Shown here: positions 21,601-34,332 of the stretch, piece by piece
Position numbering within the stretch: the stretch's first letter is position 1
Layout of the letters: each line of letters opens with the position of its first letter
DNA from: Lenzites betulinus
Taxonomy: Eukaryota > Basidiomycota > Agaricomycetes > Polyporales > Polyporaceae
Direction of reading: 5' to 3'
Assembly: GCA_022264855.1 (NCBI GenBank)
Contig: JABYQU010000039.1
Coordinates: 186,001 to 250,000, forward strand
DNA: 64,000 nt
Notes under the pieces: model-generated
What the model was told of the DNA's origin: nothing
Database searches by the model: none
What the model saw: the letters and a program-made list of their open reading frames with translations, nothing else
Program-made: the position numbers and the translations under genes

Positions 21601-24600
21601 CGCAGTGTATGTATTTCTCTACCGCGTATGAATCGTTGTCTGACATCAGAATCGCGCAGATTTTTGCGAATCACGAGGAGCAACGTCCTTGGATCATTGA
21701 GGAGATCCTCTCTTCATTGATCAAGCTTTCTGATACAAAGCAGCGGGCCGGCCAGTTCAGGTACGTGCACAAATCACTCGACTTCAATCTCTGCGACTTA
21801 AATACGTCCAGGCTGCGGGATGGCAAGTCCATCCGTACCGTGTCGGCGTTGCTCATGCAATTGGTGCAAACTTCCGCCCACGACGTGCGAGTGGATGCCA
21901 AGGCAATCCGCAAGGCCCGCGACCAGGCGCTTGCGCTCCGTAGGCAAGAGAGCTACAGTGAGAAGACGCAGGAGTCATGGCTCGATGAGCACGATATGGA
22001 AGAGATTCGGTTGTATGCGTCTGGGTTGGACTCGGCGACGAAGGCTGCCAAGACTATCGTCATCTTCTTGACGCAACGGTGAGCGTCGCCGTATCAAGTG
22101 TTTTTGGCAGTGCTCACCCCTAGTAGGTCGGGAAAGACGAAAACAACGAAGAACTCGAACGAGGCAGAGTACCGTGCCATCTTCGACAATCTCATCTCGG
22201 ACCTTCTCGCGGTGCTCTTCTGGCCCGAATGGCCTGCTGCTAGTCTGATTCTGAGCATCATCTGCAAGTTCATGGTACGTGCTCATCAGATGAGCACAGG
22301 GCTGCTGTGTTGACGAATATCTTTGCTTAGGTGTCTTCGCTCGACGACGTGAAGTCTACAGGTCAAAACGATAACAATGCCGTAAAGACGTTGGCGCTGG
22401 ACCATCTCGGCGTCATTGCTGCGCATATACGGACGAGCATGCTCAAGTTCAAGCGGGATGTTGAAGAACAGGCTCTGTACCCATTGGACGAGGTACGCCC
22501 CTTAATTGCGCCACAGCTGGTATTTCCCTGACGCGATATGACGATGTAGATCATGAGCTCCCCTGATGCAGACAAGCTCCAGCAGCTAGTAGCGGCTCAT
22601 CAGGACCTGCAGACTGATCTTTGCAGGCGGTCATCTGAAGATCAAGCCTTTGATGTGAGTAGCTGGTGTCTAACGTACAAGCAGAAGCTAACATGCAACA
22701 GAGCGCTCGCGAGCTTACAGCTGTCATATGGGGACACGAACTGGCGGTCGTGCTGCAAGATTGTGACCGGGCTCTATCGGGAGACGACGAGATGGACCCC
22801 AAAGCTGGCCGCAAGAGCATGAGATCTATAGCCAAGAAGCTCAAGGCAGCTATGCTTGGTATCTGGGACGACACTACAGGGGATATGTTTGACATCGGGT
22901 ATGCGCATCATCGCGTCGCATGAATGTAGTGTTAACTCATACATTGACAGCACGTCGCACGAAGAGGTTGCCAGAGTGGATCGGCTCTCAGAGGAGATCG
23001 GGACTTGCCAGAGCCTTCGGAATTCATTCCATCCCATCCTCACGGTCGTTCTCCAAGCATTGGACGCACCACCAGTCTTTATGCGTACCAAGGCACTCAA
23101 AGCTCTCGGTCAGATCGTCACGAGCGATCCCAGTATTCTCTCTGCGGTCCGTGCTAGTTTTTTGTTGAACGAGGCATGCGAGCTAACGGCGTCAAAATAG
23201 CCGAATGTCAGACGGGGCATTGAAACCCATCTTCTCGACAGTTCACCGGCAGTACGAGATGCCGCCGTCGAACTCATTGGGAAGTATATCATCGACTCTC
23301 CCAAGTTCGCCTCCGACTACTACCAACGGATCGCCGACCGGATTGCGGACACGGGTCTTGGTGTCCGCAAACGGGTGATCAAACTGTTGAAGGCGTACTA
23401 CACAGTGACAGAAGACAGGGATACACGCATTGACATCTGCATGCGCATTGCTCTCCGCATGCACGATGAGGACGACACAGTGAAGGATCTAGCAATCAAG
23501 ACAATCGAAGAGCTCTGGTTTGTAAGCCCGGCCTCTGCGCCCCGGTCCAATGGCGCCTCGCAGGACAAGTCAGACCTTCTAACAAAAGTCGCAATCATCA
23601 TGGGCGTCGCCGCCAAGTTCAAGGGCGGACAGTCGCCTCTGGAAGATCTTCTCCATAGGGTCATGGCGGACAAAGAGGAGAACGACCGAGCACCGCTGCA
23701 TCAACGATACGTCGAGGTTTGCGAAACTTTGATTGATGGCCTCGTAGATGCGTCCGACTTGCCTGGCTTCGTAAGTCCAACCGTCAGCATCGGCATGAGG
23801 AAATTATGCTGACTCCTTAACAGACTGTGTTGAACTGTGTACAGACCATTTACCTGTTCACCTCGGCGTATCCTGCAGTACTTTCTGGCTCCAATGCTGC
23901 GACGCTTCTTCCTTATCTCAAGAATGCTACGACGGTCAGTCGATTCAGTTTCCCCAGTGTTTACTATCTCACACCTCCTTCTAGTCCGAAGAGCAGACAA
24001 CGTCAGACTACTTGCTGCGGATCTTCCGCGCATCGATCCCGCACATGCCCAAGACTGCGGCGAAGTTCGGCCAAGAGCTACAGTTGGCTTTACAGCCTAT
24101 GATTCTAAAGCCGTCAACAGCCGCCGGCGTACAGGTGCGTGCCTACTTGAAACTATTTTGACGCTTCAATTGACCCAGAACAGGGTCTGCAAGAAACGGT
24201 GGCATGCATGTGCGCGACCGTGCACCACATCACACATAGCTTCGATCGGATCGTGGGACTCCTGCGCTCGTGCAACGGTAAGCTGTATAGAGCTACAAGA
24301 TGTGTAATGGTAACTGAAGAAGTCTTCTAGCCCGTCTGCAGCAAGCTATCAAGAAGCCTAACACCCAGACCCTGGTTGCTGCCGAGCAGCGTGCGCTCTC
24401 CATATTGTTGTTTATCACCTCACTCCTTTGCGAACATTGCAACTTCGATCGTCTACGGATAGACCAAGAACGTTCGTGATGATTTTAAAGCTCACACGAG
24501 GATTTGTCACTCACATTCTGTGCTCCAGAATTCAAAGCAGACATCGACAAGATTACTCAGGTTTGTGTCTTCTGCGGCAGTCATCTTGGTGAATGATCTA

Positions 24601-26403
24601 ATCTGGTGTCACCAGGGTTCCGTCACCGAGCATGTTTACTTGTGTCTTCTCAAGCTGTACGACAAGTACGAGGATAACGGGCTTCGGGGCAGGATCCTGC
24701 AGTGTCTCGGTATGTCGCGAACCTCATCTCGAGCCTTTCATAAGCTTACATGCACCGAAGGCTTCCTCTTCCGCGCTCAGCCCGCGTTGATGACAGCAGA
24801 ACCCTCTGCCAAGATCATGGACGCCATATTCTCTTCGCCGGTAGAGGAAGCTCGCGGCCGGCTCCTAAAGATCCTTCAGGACTTCCTGATATCCGAAGCC
24901 GCGAAGCACGCAGCAAACGAAAAAGGTCTTGTAGATTCCTTGGATCAGCACGTCCATATCACTGACATGTATTCACAGCCGTAGCCGGTCCGAAGGGCAA
25001 GTCAGCCGCAGGAAAAGTGAACATGGAGGAGCTCATTGGCAATACCGAGGGTTTCGCGGATTCGGGGTACGCCTTTCTTTTCCTATCCGTCAGCGCATTC
25101 TCATCGAGTTTCTGCAGTGTGAGCTCTGCGATTGTTCAACGATACCTGGACAAGATCTTGGACGCCGCGCTGTCTCACAACCCCCAGAGCCCCCAAATCC
25201 AGGCCTCTGCTGTGGACATCCTTACGTTCACAATCAAGCAGGGCCTGGCACATCCGCTTCAGGTGCGTCTAGGCCAGCGTCTTATGGGGGAAAGACTGAC
25301 CCGTGGCATCTAATAGTCGTTCCCCGTTATCGTCGCCCTCGAAACGAGCTCTAGCCCTCTGCTGAGCTCGCGGGCCAGCGCTTTGCACGCCATTCTACAC
25401 TCCAAACACACGTCGCTGTTGAACTCACGCTTCGTGAATAGCGCGAGGGCTTCGTTCGACTACCAGAAGCGCGTTACCCCCGGAGCGATCAAGGGCTATC
25501 GGATGTCGCCCGGCCCCTCCGCATTGCTACAGCGTTGGTACTCGCTGGCACGGGAGAAGCGTGCGACGCGGCAAGACTTCCTGCGTGCCCTCGTGAAGGT
25601 GTTCGATGTCGAGCTGGGCAAATCCTCGCAGGTGAGTAGGTCGTGGAAGCGTGCGAATCGTGCCGTTCAATAACACACGTCGCAGGACGACGTCGAGTTC
25701 ACGCGCTACATGGCCGAGAACTTTGCTTCGTTCGACTACAAGACGCAGGAAGAGCCGCTGACGGTGATCAAGTCGCTCACGGCTGTCCTATCGACGGCCG
25801 GAATGCAGCTTGTCGAGACGCTGTCGCCGTCGCATCTCCTGACACAGCTACATGCGCCAACTGCACCTCAGCCAGCCGTTGCCCAGCCTAATGGACAGGA
25901 CGTGCCCATGGACGACGCGTCTGGGTTGGCCGAGGCGCCACCTCTACCCCAGCCGGCGGCCCCCGTGGTGTCTACCGTTGGTATTCAGGATCTTGGACTC
26001 ATGCGCAGTTCGATCATCGTGGCCATGCTTATGCTGCTGAAAGCACACCTCAAAACACTGTATAGCATCTCCGAAGAGTGAGTCCGACCATTCCAGATGT
26101 GTTGGGATTTGCTGACAAGAAGCGCAGGAAATGTTCGAAGTTCGTTATTGGGAAGAAGAGTGCAGTGGGAGACAGGACTGCCACCCGGAAGCACGAACGT
26201 CCGCTGTCATGGGAAAGACTGCCGTTTGCCACGGCTCCTATGGTGACCAGCGAGGACGCCGCCGCGCAGTCGACAAGGGTAAGCTGCTATCTGTCCTCGC
26301 AGCGTGTCTTTCTGCTCACGACTCGTGCGACGAACAGTTCCTGGAGATCTGGAGCGAAGACGGTGTCGCGGCGGAGCCTGAGGACGAGATGATTCTGGCC
26401 TAG
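18686..26403 (+). CDS. SCC2: Sister chromatid cohesion loader Scc2/Mis4/NIPBL
   Basis: Large HEAT-repeat protein, roughly 1,900-2,000 residues over about 26 exons with small introns. The first 450 or so residues are Pro/Gln/Ser-rich and disordered. Helical regions follow, with stretches such as [17 protein letters not shown], then [18 protein letters not shown] and [17 protein letters not shown], a HEAT pair typical of the NIPBL core. The end is highly diagnostic: [28 protein letters not shown] and [17 protein letters not shown]. Scc2 forms a complex with Scc4/Mau2, loads cohesin onto chromosomes and stimulates its ATPase. In Coprinopsis the orthologue is known as Rad9, needed for repair and meiosis. 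The last exon was placed by joining SAVGDR...STR to FLEIW across an intron at about 26279-26337. The frame looks intact. The start is the first ATG before the conserved N-terminal run. Confidence 0.9.
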
Positions 26404-26919
26404 TGTGCGCCAACGAAAGAGAATGCAGGTTTTAAATTATCGCTCTGGGCTCGCTGTGTAATACGTTTCGTGCTTTCTCTCGGACCTTGCTCTCATGTCA
26501 GCCAACTGTAGCCCTCTAGAAGTTAGTAGTAATTTGTCCTGTAGTCGCGATAATACAACAGAAGAACACGTGCAGGTGCAAAATTTTCATCCGTATACCC
26601 AACGTGTATACTGGCATCATCAAGAACTGTGCACTAGGGGCAGCCAGTCCAACGGGAGTTGTATCGTCAAATACATCGACCCGTGGTGGAAGAGAACACC
26701 CAAAACCAAACTATCAGGAACGAATGTGAAGCAGTTTTCCGGGATATCCGTACTGAGCTCGAGGTACTTGGCAGGGTAGTAATATAATGCAATTAGCTAG
26801 GGTACTAGAACAAGTCAGTCTAGCAAGTAGGAGAGCGAACGACATGGCAGTGTACTAGATATCAAGAACAAACAGGAAAGGTACAACACAGATGGACAGC
26901 GAATGGTCGAAACGGAACA
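26404..26919. other. Convergent intergenic region SCC2 / FunK1 D
   Basis: About 515 bp between two 3' ends, AT-richer than the genes. No gene or repeat is supported. Confidence 0.5.
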
Positions 26920-29576
26920 TTACTTGCGTGGACGAGTCCCGGGCCGTCTCTTCGACGGTCGTGAATAGCACGGCGCGCCTGCCTCAAACATGGCCCCTGC
27001 CGCCGAGCGCGGTGCCCCCCTGAAGTCGTGTTCCATATTTCGTATGCGCGCGCTCCGTCGAGGGGTCGCAATCGGACAATCGCGGGTGGTGGCCGTAAGC
27101 TGTCGATGCTCGTCGATTCGAGCCTTTTTCAACCCGCTAGGCCCACCTACGTTCTCATCGTCGACGGAGCGCTTGCGGAGCTTGTGCGGGTCGCCAGTGT
27201 GGGGAACCTCGGGGGTATTAGAGGGGGAAATGGGGTCACGGAGGTTCCGAGTGGAAAGTGTGTGCACGACGCGACCGTCGTGCTCCAGCTCCCGCGACTT
27301 CAGGAATTCGGACCAGTACGCATTAACATGGACGGGAGTCCACATGTCCTTGTATTTCTCCTTCAGCTCTGCTGGGGGCCATTGGTAGTCCATCATCGTG
27401 TTGATCCACTCCTGGAACCCGGCAGAGCGGAAATGCACCTTTCTCAAAAGGACACGATTGGTCGCATTTGATACTTTGCCCCAGCCGCCCAATGCGCCAC
27501 CGTCGTAAGGGACTGAAGCCCGGAAGACTGCGTCCACGAATGTGGTGAGATCGGGCGTGGAGAGATCGTGCGAGAGATACCGTATGCCGCTGTACAGGAC
27601 AACATGAAAGAGAGCTTCCATGTCGTCCTCAAAGCGGTGCTTCGACTCGGCGTCGCCGATGCTCAACAGGCGCATGGACATGAACTCCCAAGTGCCCTTT
27701 GTGCATTGTTGAGACCGACGAAAGGGGGTACGGATGGAATCACGATACTCACCGCGCGCCCTGTACGCACAGCGTCTCCGTCGGAATCGATCCGAGCCGA
27801 CGACTCCCAGTCGATGAGATATCCTCTGCGGATTCGGCGATCGGGCTCTTTGAATAGAACGATGTTGCCAATGCTGAGATCGCGATGTATGCGTGCGTCT
27901 TTCTCCAACGCGTCTCGCATTGCTGTAAAGACCCGGAAAATGAGATATTGGCTCGGGGGATAATACTATCTACATTTCGCGTCCAAGGCTCACCAGTGAA
28001 CACATCGTACGCCGCATGCAGGAGTTCCTCGGGCTCTCGCAGTGTCTTCAGACTGTAACCAGCTGCGTCTGTCACCAGTCGGTAATGCTCTCGTGGGGTC
28101 GTCCGGATAACGTTCCCATCGATTCGGCAGGCCCACTTTTCCCTTGCGAACAAACCAGTCTGTGTGAATTGCTTGTAGATACCTGAAAACCCCATGATGA
28201 ATACTATACATGCGCGGACTGAGGATTAACTGACCAGTTCGGAGCATATCTGAGTCTTCAGCTGCCGTGCCGTGGACGTCTTGTCGCGGTATGTTCCGTA
28301 CGTCACACTCGTTCAAACGTGCCAGGATGTCGCCCTCCAATTCCTCCACCGGGCCCACACGCCATGTGTCTTTCAGAAACATGACGCGACGGGTTTGAGG
28401 GTTTACAGCCCAATAGCCACGGGTGCCACGTCCCTCGAGATGAAGCGGCGATACGACAGGACGAGAGACGAGCATGGTCCTGTAGGAAGTGACGAAGTAG
28501 GATTCGGCCCCAGGCTCAAGCTCAGGATGCACTATGATCACAGACACATGCCCGGGCGCATAATGCGCACTGACAGCCTTGTCCAGCTCGGGGCCGTCGA
28601 CGTCAAGTTGCGCGCGGACGTGAGACCTGATGGCTTCGCGGAAGAGCGCCTCCGCCTCTCGATTAGCAACCATGGTGGTGGGGTCGTGCCCGCGCTCGCC
28701 GGACGACGCCTGCGCGAATCGCCAGAAGAACTCGAGGAGCGTGCCGGGGTGCGCGTGGAAGTCGAACGCCGCCGTCACGACGCAGCCCTCGCGGTCCCAC
28801 CGGTAGAGCCGCGCGAGGGGCCCGAAGACGGAGACGGTGAAGAGACAGGTGCGGGCCTGGCGCGCGAGGATCTCGGCTGCGAGGGCGATGTGCAGCCCGA
28901 AGGCGCGTTCGGCTGCGTCGTACTCGCTGTCCTCGAACGCGAGCGGATATTCGCGGAAGAAGTTGTGCGCCGCGCGAGTCTCTGTGCTCGCGTCTGTGGG
29001 AGGGTCGATGAGGAAGTCGAATGAGGAGTCGGGGCGGACGTCGATGAAGAGCTCCGCATACCCCAGCTCGACGCGCGTGTTGTTGTCTGCCCGGTCCACG
29101 ATCTTGGCGTTCGCGGCGGTGAAACAACAGATGTGCGGCTTCGTGTAGCCAAGCCGTAAAGGGCGCGCACTGCGTTCGATGGAGGTGTCGAACACGAAGC
29201 CTGGGCAGCGAGACTTGCGTGGGGAATTCTTGTTTAGAGCGGCGGCCTGGGGTCGCGTCAGCACCCGGCGCCACCCTACCACACGCGAGACGAGAGGACG
29301 TACGAGGGGTTTGTAGATAGCGGCGGGTGTGTCTGCGGTCCGGGGTACATCCTTGAATGCGTTGTTAAACGTCATCAAGTTCCCTCTCTTGTTGTCGTCG
29401 GCTAGTGGGAGGAAGGTGTCTATGAACGCGACGGGAGGCATGGGGCCCAGAGTGTGCTGGCGTGCATTTTGGACATGTTTTTTGTTGCGGGCCATGGCCA
29501 GAGAGGGGAGCAGACCGTCGGTGTGGGAAAGGGTGAGGTCGAGAGCCATTGGGACATCGTACACCACTTGGTTCAT
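26920..29576 (-). CDS. FunK1 fungal-type protein kinase, copy D, intact
   Basis: Five exons: 29576-29304, 29246-28235, 28182-27994, 27922-27753 and 27696-26920, giving 806 residues with no stop or frameshift. The start ATG at 29576 puts MNQVVYDVPMALD at the N-terminus, matching its relatives; an upstream ATG at 29621 is in frame but not conserved. The first exon has the family N-terminal block (LGPMPPVAFIDTFLP). The kinase core holds VMFLKDTW, HRDLSIGNI and GYLIDWE. The catalytic HxDxxxxN plus IDW pattern resembles aminoglycoside-phosphotransferase-type kinases more than the HRD/DFG of ordinary protein kinases. The tail has KKARID and PRRSARIRN near the end. FunK1 kinases are expanded in mushroom-forming fungi; substrates are unknown. 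Copy D is closest to the broken copy B. Confidence 0.88.
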
Positions 29577-30471
29577 CGTGGTTTGTGGTCTGTGGTAAGC
29601 GTGGTGAACGAGGACTGGCAAAACGAAGCGTGTACGAGTGGTGCAGTAGCTCTACTGGGCAGTTGGGGGCACCACTTCGAACATTCGAGGGTACTTGACT
29701 TCGCTGTAGAACAAGGAACAAGGAGCGAACCTGCGGCACAAGTGAGGACCCACCTGCTTTGTTTCTGGTCATCGTGCTGGTTATGTTCTTCCTTGTAACT
29801 CAGATTTCCTTCGAACCGCGATGCGCCTCCGGAAACGCGGGTCAGAACAAGGCTCGCACCGGGGACTCGGACGAGAGTATACTTCTTTCACTGATGAGAC
29901 GCGGCGGAAGCATACGTTGGCAAGAGCCAAGTCGGACGCCACCTTTCGCGGTATGATCTGCACTTTAAGTTGGCGCGCCTGTGTCTCGGAATTATAATAC
30001 CTCGTGAACTCTTCTTTGGTGGCGTGTGTATGCCGAGCCGTGTACTCGCGCATGCAGAGATTGCTAGAAAAAAATGATTAATGTTCGTTACCATCCGTTG
30101 TGCGATGGCTCACCGAGACATCCTCACTGCGCCAACAACGAAATGGAGTCAACACGTAGACGGGCTTGATTGGTTGTAGCTTTCACTTTCGTAGTGCCCC
30201 ACAAGGGTGGGCAAGCTCGGCATTTGTCGTGGTGAATGATCCTCCAGGACGGAGGGTCCGCGCAACATTCATATGTAGGGGCACGACTGGCCGCCTGGAG
30301 AGTATGCACAAGAAGATCCATGGTGAATGCAATACCTTCACGCGCACACCGAAACTTGGCGTCTTCGGGACTAACTGTTCACATGCATGCCCATGCTGAG
30401 AGCGAGATAGACTGGTAATTTGTAGACGCTGTGTAGCGATACATATGCACCTGAAGCCTGCTGTATGGACC
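29577..30471. other. Intergenic region between FunK1 D and the Sec14-like gene
   Basis: About 0.9 kb holding the FunK1 D 5' flank and the 3' flank of the Sec14-like gene. Open frames are under 115 codons, overlap on both strands and lack motifs. Confidence 0.5.
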
Positions 30472-31706
30472 TCATGGTACGCGGGTCTGGCCGTCCTCGA
30501 ACACGACGGGGCCCTTGGGCATCTCACCTATCACGCCCTTGGCGGCGTCATCCAGCGCGGGCTCGTCCTCGAACGTCCACTCGAGCTCGCCGCCGTACGC
30601 CTTGGGCAGATCCGCAGGATCGATGAGCGTGCGCAGCGTGGGCCCGGGGTCCTTGCCGAGGACGTGCACCTTGCGGCGCGTGCCCTCGTCGAACCAGGGC
30701 TGTCCGGCGTGAGCGCCACTGCTTAGACTCTCGCAACACACGCGGCGCGCAGCGGGGGGAGGGGGGGGGCGGCGGCGGACGCACCTTGATCCAGCCCCAG
30801 ACGGTGGGGAAGAACGCGGGCGAGTTCACGACGGCGATCGTGCCGAGCGTCTCGGGGTAGTTCGCGGTCGCGAGCGCGGACGCCTCCTGGAGGTGCGCGC
30901 GGAGCGCCCAGAGCGCGGGCAGCGAGACCTGCGCGAGGTCGATGATGGACGTGACGGAGGAGACGGGCGTCGGCGCGGTGCGGTGCGGCAGCTGCGTGCA
31001 GAGCGGGAGCACGAAGCGGGTCATGGCCTCGTAGAGCGCGACGCTGGGGGCGCCCCGGGTCAGTACTTCAGTGCCGGTGGGGCGGGGCGGCAGCGGACGC
31101 GCGGCTCACATGCGCTGGTAGCGACGCTCGGGCGGGACGGCGTTGAGTTCCTTCTGGAGGGGCCCGGCGAGGGAGGCGAGGCGGTAGACGTACACGGGGA
31201 GGCCGTTCTGGGGTGAGGTGGCGGCGCGGGGTGAGCGTGGGGTGGGGCGGGGTGCACTGCGGACTCGCCTTGTCTCTGCGGCCGGTCCAGCGCGGGTAGA
31301 AGCGGCGCGCGCTCTCGAACTCGTCTGGGGGGAAGGTGGCGTAGAGGGCGTCGACGGTGTGCTTCTTGCGCCAGGCCTCGGAGTCGGCAAACTGCTTCAT
31401 CGCCTTCTGCGGGTCGAAGCGGCGCGCACGCAGAAAACGCCTGGCGGGGCGGCGACGTCAGAGGGGGGCTGGCGGGGGCGAGGGGGGTACGCACAGGAGG
31501 GTGGGGTCATCGTGGGTCGGGCGTGGGCCGTCGGGGGAGTAGAGGCGGGCTTGGGCGGCGGAGTCCTTGAAGGCGGCGAAGGCGGCCTGCTGGTCGGGGG
31601 CGAGGTGGTGGAGGTGGCCGGAGGTGACGTCGGGGTCGATGGTCGCGCCGTTCGTCAGCGGCTGGGCCTGCGCGTCGGACGAGCCCCCGAGCGAGAACAG
31701 GGACAT
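30472..31706 (-). CDS. Sec14-like CRAL-TRIO lipid-transfer protein
   Basis: Four or five exons encode roughly 330 residues. The N-terminal CRAL-TRIO helix bundle ends in LLRFLRARRFDPQKAM. The lipid-binding domain shows NGLPVYVYRL, SSIIDLAQVSL, ASALATANYPETLGTIAVVNSPAFFPTVWGWIK and WFDEGTRRKVHVLG, the standard order for Sec14 phosphatidylinositol/phosphatidylcholine transfer proteins, which couple lipid metabolism to Golgi traffic. The intron at 31268-31208 has a GCGAGT donor (AAG before it), a plausible GC-AG intron; no GT site there keeps the frame. It is divergent from YPD1 with only 205 bp between the start codons. Yeast Sec14 is of similar length, but paralogues are common, so orthology is not claimed. 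Confidence 0.85.
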
Positions 31707-31911
31707 CTGGGCAGCAAGTGCAGTGAGGGGGTGTAGTAGGAAGCCGAGGAGAGTAGGGCAGGGGGACGGATCGATGCTTAGTTATCTAATCTATCCCGCC
31801 GTATTAATAACATCATCGGGCCCTTGTTAGGCTTCAGCCAACGACCTCCGATTCCTCTGATCCTTCCTCCGTCCCTCTTCCTCCTCCTCCCCCTTCCCTT
31901 CCCACAGCCCA
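31707..31911. promoter_or_regulatory. Shared divergent promoter region, Sec14-like / YPD1
   Basis: 205 bp separate the two start codons. A strong CT-rich tract (about 31855-31910) lies directly before the YPD1 ATG, a common fungal core-promoter feature. The short distance makes shared control likely. Confidence 0.5.
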
Positions 31912-32732
31912 ATGTCGCACACCAAGACGGCCACTGCAGAACACATCAAGGCTGCCGACCGCGAGCTCGCAAAGGCCCGCTCCCCCTCTCCGCCCCCGCA
32001 CCCAGACTCGCGCGCTGCGTCCCTCGCGCCCCCATCTCCACGGTCAATCGCCGCCCGCCTCGCCTCTCCCCAGCCCGACCTCTCCTCCCGGCTCTCTCCA
32101 GTGCCCGAACGCAAGCCTGCCGCCGCACCCTCCTCACGAGCAACACCCGCACCCGCAGACTCGCAGTCCGATCCCGGAGATGAGGAGGTCCGTTCCTCCC
32201 CCATGTCTTCCCACCCTCTCTGCTGATCGTCCGCGCCCGCGATGTCCATCTCACCCGCAGGTCGACGAGGACAAGATCATAGACCTCGACACATTCAACC
32301 AAATCCTCGATCTCGACGAGGAAGACACCCATGAATTCTCCCTCGGCATGGCGGAGGCCTACTTCGCCCAGGCCAGCACCACCTTCACAGACATGGACAA
32401 CGCCTTGTACGTCACACCCGCTCCGCTTTTCCCGTGCGGGACGCTGAATTTCCCCTCCTGTCGCCTCCGCCAGCGACGGCAAGGACCTCGCGAAGCTCTC
32501 CTCCCTCGGCCACTTCCTCAAGGGCTCGTCCGCCGCGCTCGGCGTCTGCGCCGTCCAGGCCACATGCGAGCACATCCAGCACTACGGCGCCCTCCGCGAC
32601 GAGGAGAGCGGCACGGATCTCACGGAGCAGGACGCGCTCGCGAAGATCGGCCCGCTCCTCAAGCGCGTCAAGCGCGAGTACGCCGTCGCGGAGCGGTGGC
32701 TGAAGACCTGGTACAAGGAGCACGAGGTCTGA
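31912..32732 (+). CDS. YPD1: Histidine-containing phosphotransfer protein Ypd1
   Basis: Three exons, 31912-32187, 32261-32406 and 32474-32732, encode 226 residues. The first 95 are Ser/Pro/Ala-rich and disordered. The HPt domain starts at VDEDKIIDLDTFNQILDLD and contains GHFLKGSSAALG, where the His (about residue 154) is the phosphate carrier in the HxKGSS motif. It ends with KREYAVAERWLKTWY. Ypd1 passes phosphate from hybrid histidine kinases to the response regulators Ssk1 and Skn7 and so controls the HOG MAP-kinase pathway; it moves between nucleus and cytoplasm. Yeast Ypd1 is 167 residues, so this one has a longer N-terminus. Basidiomycetes usually have one copy. Confidence 0.9.
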
Positions 32733-34332
32733 GGCGCCGCGTCCTCCCGCCGGGCGGGGCCCCCACCCCGGGCCTGCTTTCGACGGCCGCGCGGAGTGCG
32801 TCGCTGACCGGGTGGAGATGGTGTTTGTTTGGTGCCGCGCGCCGTGCCTCCCTCGCCGTCTGTTCTTGGTAAGTATGTGCGCCCGGTGGCGGGTGGCGCG
32901 CATGCCTCCAGGGAGACCACAGGGGCCGGCGGCGGCGAGGACAGGATGCGCATCGAAGATCGGGCGGAGGCGGCGGACGAAGAAGTCGAAGGCACGGTGT
33001 AGTGTATGTTATTGGAGCGAGCAGACGAGAGCTGTATCACCCGCTTGGATCGAATCCCCCCGCATGCGGTGTGCACGCTGTGCGCACCACTCCCCGTACT
33101 CGCAATATTCCCAGCTCGCAGATGTCGTCACGTACTAGTCTAGTCTCTCGCGTTCGCGTTCGATATCCTACATGCTCTCCTCTTGACGCTTCCGAGTCCC
33201 GACCGGCGAGTGGGCGCGTGACATCATCCGTGCCTCGATCTCGCCGCTTGGATTGCCGTATGTAGCGCCACGCGCTCGGCTCGTCCGCCTTACGGTATCG
33301 AGCTCGCCCCCGCCATCTCGACATCTTCGCGGGAGGTCTGCAGCATCGTCGAGTGGGCCGCGGTCTCGCTTGCGAGCCTCGGACTTGGCTCTCGACGGCA
33401 TCCTGTGGGTATATATGCAATAGGAAGAAGACTATTCGGTAGAGGTGCGGATTTATTATCGTTGTGGGTCAGTACTTATGTCGGCTCGGAGCCTCCTAGT
33501 GGATCTCTGACATACCAGCCCAGGACGCCTGTTGAATCCGAAGCGACGCCATGCTAACAGTGAGAACCCGCCGGCGACTGTCGTGGGTACCGCACACATT
33601 TGTAGCAGGCCAACAATCGCAAGCGTTTCGGTTGGCCGATATTCTCGAAGCACACAACTGCGCCGCGGCGACATTCGTTCTTGTTCAACATGCGTGTGAC
33701 GAATCTGACGATGATGTGACATTTGCGCCACAATGCTCGACGTCCTGGGACCGCACGCGACCCGACGCGAGTGCCGCTCCTACAGCAGAGCCGTGTACTG
33801 GCGTGTGCGCCCGGATCCCGGGATTTGTTTGGGTGGGCCGGGGCGAATTGTCGGAGGGCTGGATATTCGCAGGGCGTCAAAGGCGGTGATCACAACTCGC
33901 GCGAGTCAGACGCGGGATGGGGTCATCGACGCTGGCGCTTTGTACTGGCTGCAGCATTTGTGCGAGCACCGTCTTGGTGCCAAGGTGACGGGTATTGATG
34001 CTCATGAGAAAGTACATAGCTACCACCAGTGAATAATTTTGTTTGACCATCGACCAGATCCGGCACTGGTACATACTTTGAAATGGCCACACTGTCAGAG
34101 CGCCAGTGACTGCTCGCTTCTGAAGTTCTACCGTCATCTCCCACCCAGCCACAGCGTTCGTAGCCCAATACTCGTCCGCCCATATCGACCGCCTCTCCCG
34201 AACAGACCATTACTTAGTGCATTGCTCGCGTCCGCGCCCAGAATATAAACACGAGGCGATGGCCTCGCAGCCGACCTCCCCCGTCACTGTCCCCGACCGT
34301 ACGCGCGCCTTTCTCTCGTGCCCGTCCCCAGC
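32733..34332. other. Intergenic region YPD1 / DUG2
   Basis: 1.6 kb. Arg-rich minus-strand frames near 33168-33420 and short frames at 33456-34152 show no domain or repeated splice pattern. The only specific signal is a TATAAA box before DUG2. Confidence 0.45.
34244..34249 (+). promoter_or_regulatory. TATA box of the DUG2-like gene
   Basis: TATAAA 84 bp before the chosen ATG at 34333. With a start site about 30 bp downstream, the ATG at 34333 would be the first in the mRNA; the ATG at 34259 would fall upstream. Confidence 0.45.

Noticed and set aside
28272..29024. 250-codon plus-strand frame
   Set aside because: Antisense to the conserved core of FunK1 D.
33037..33420. Arg-rich minus-strand frame between YPD1 and DUG2
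   Set aside because: Low complexity, no motif, overlapped by frames on both strands.
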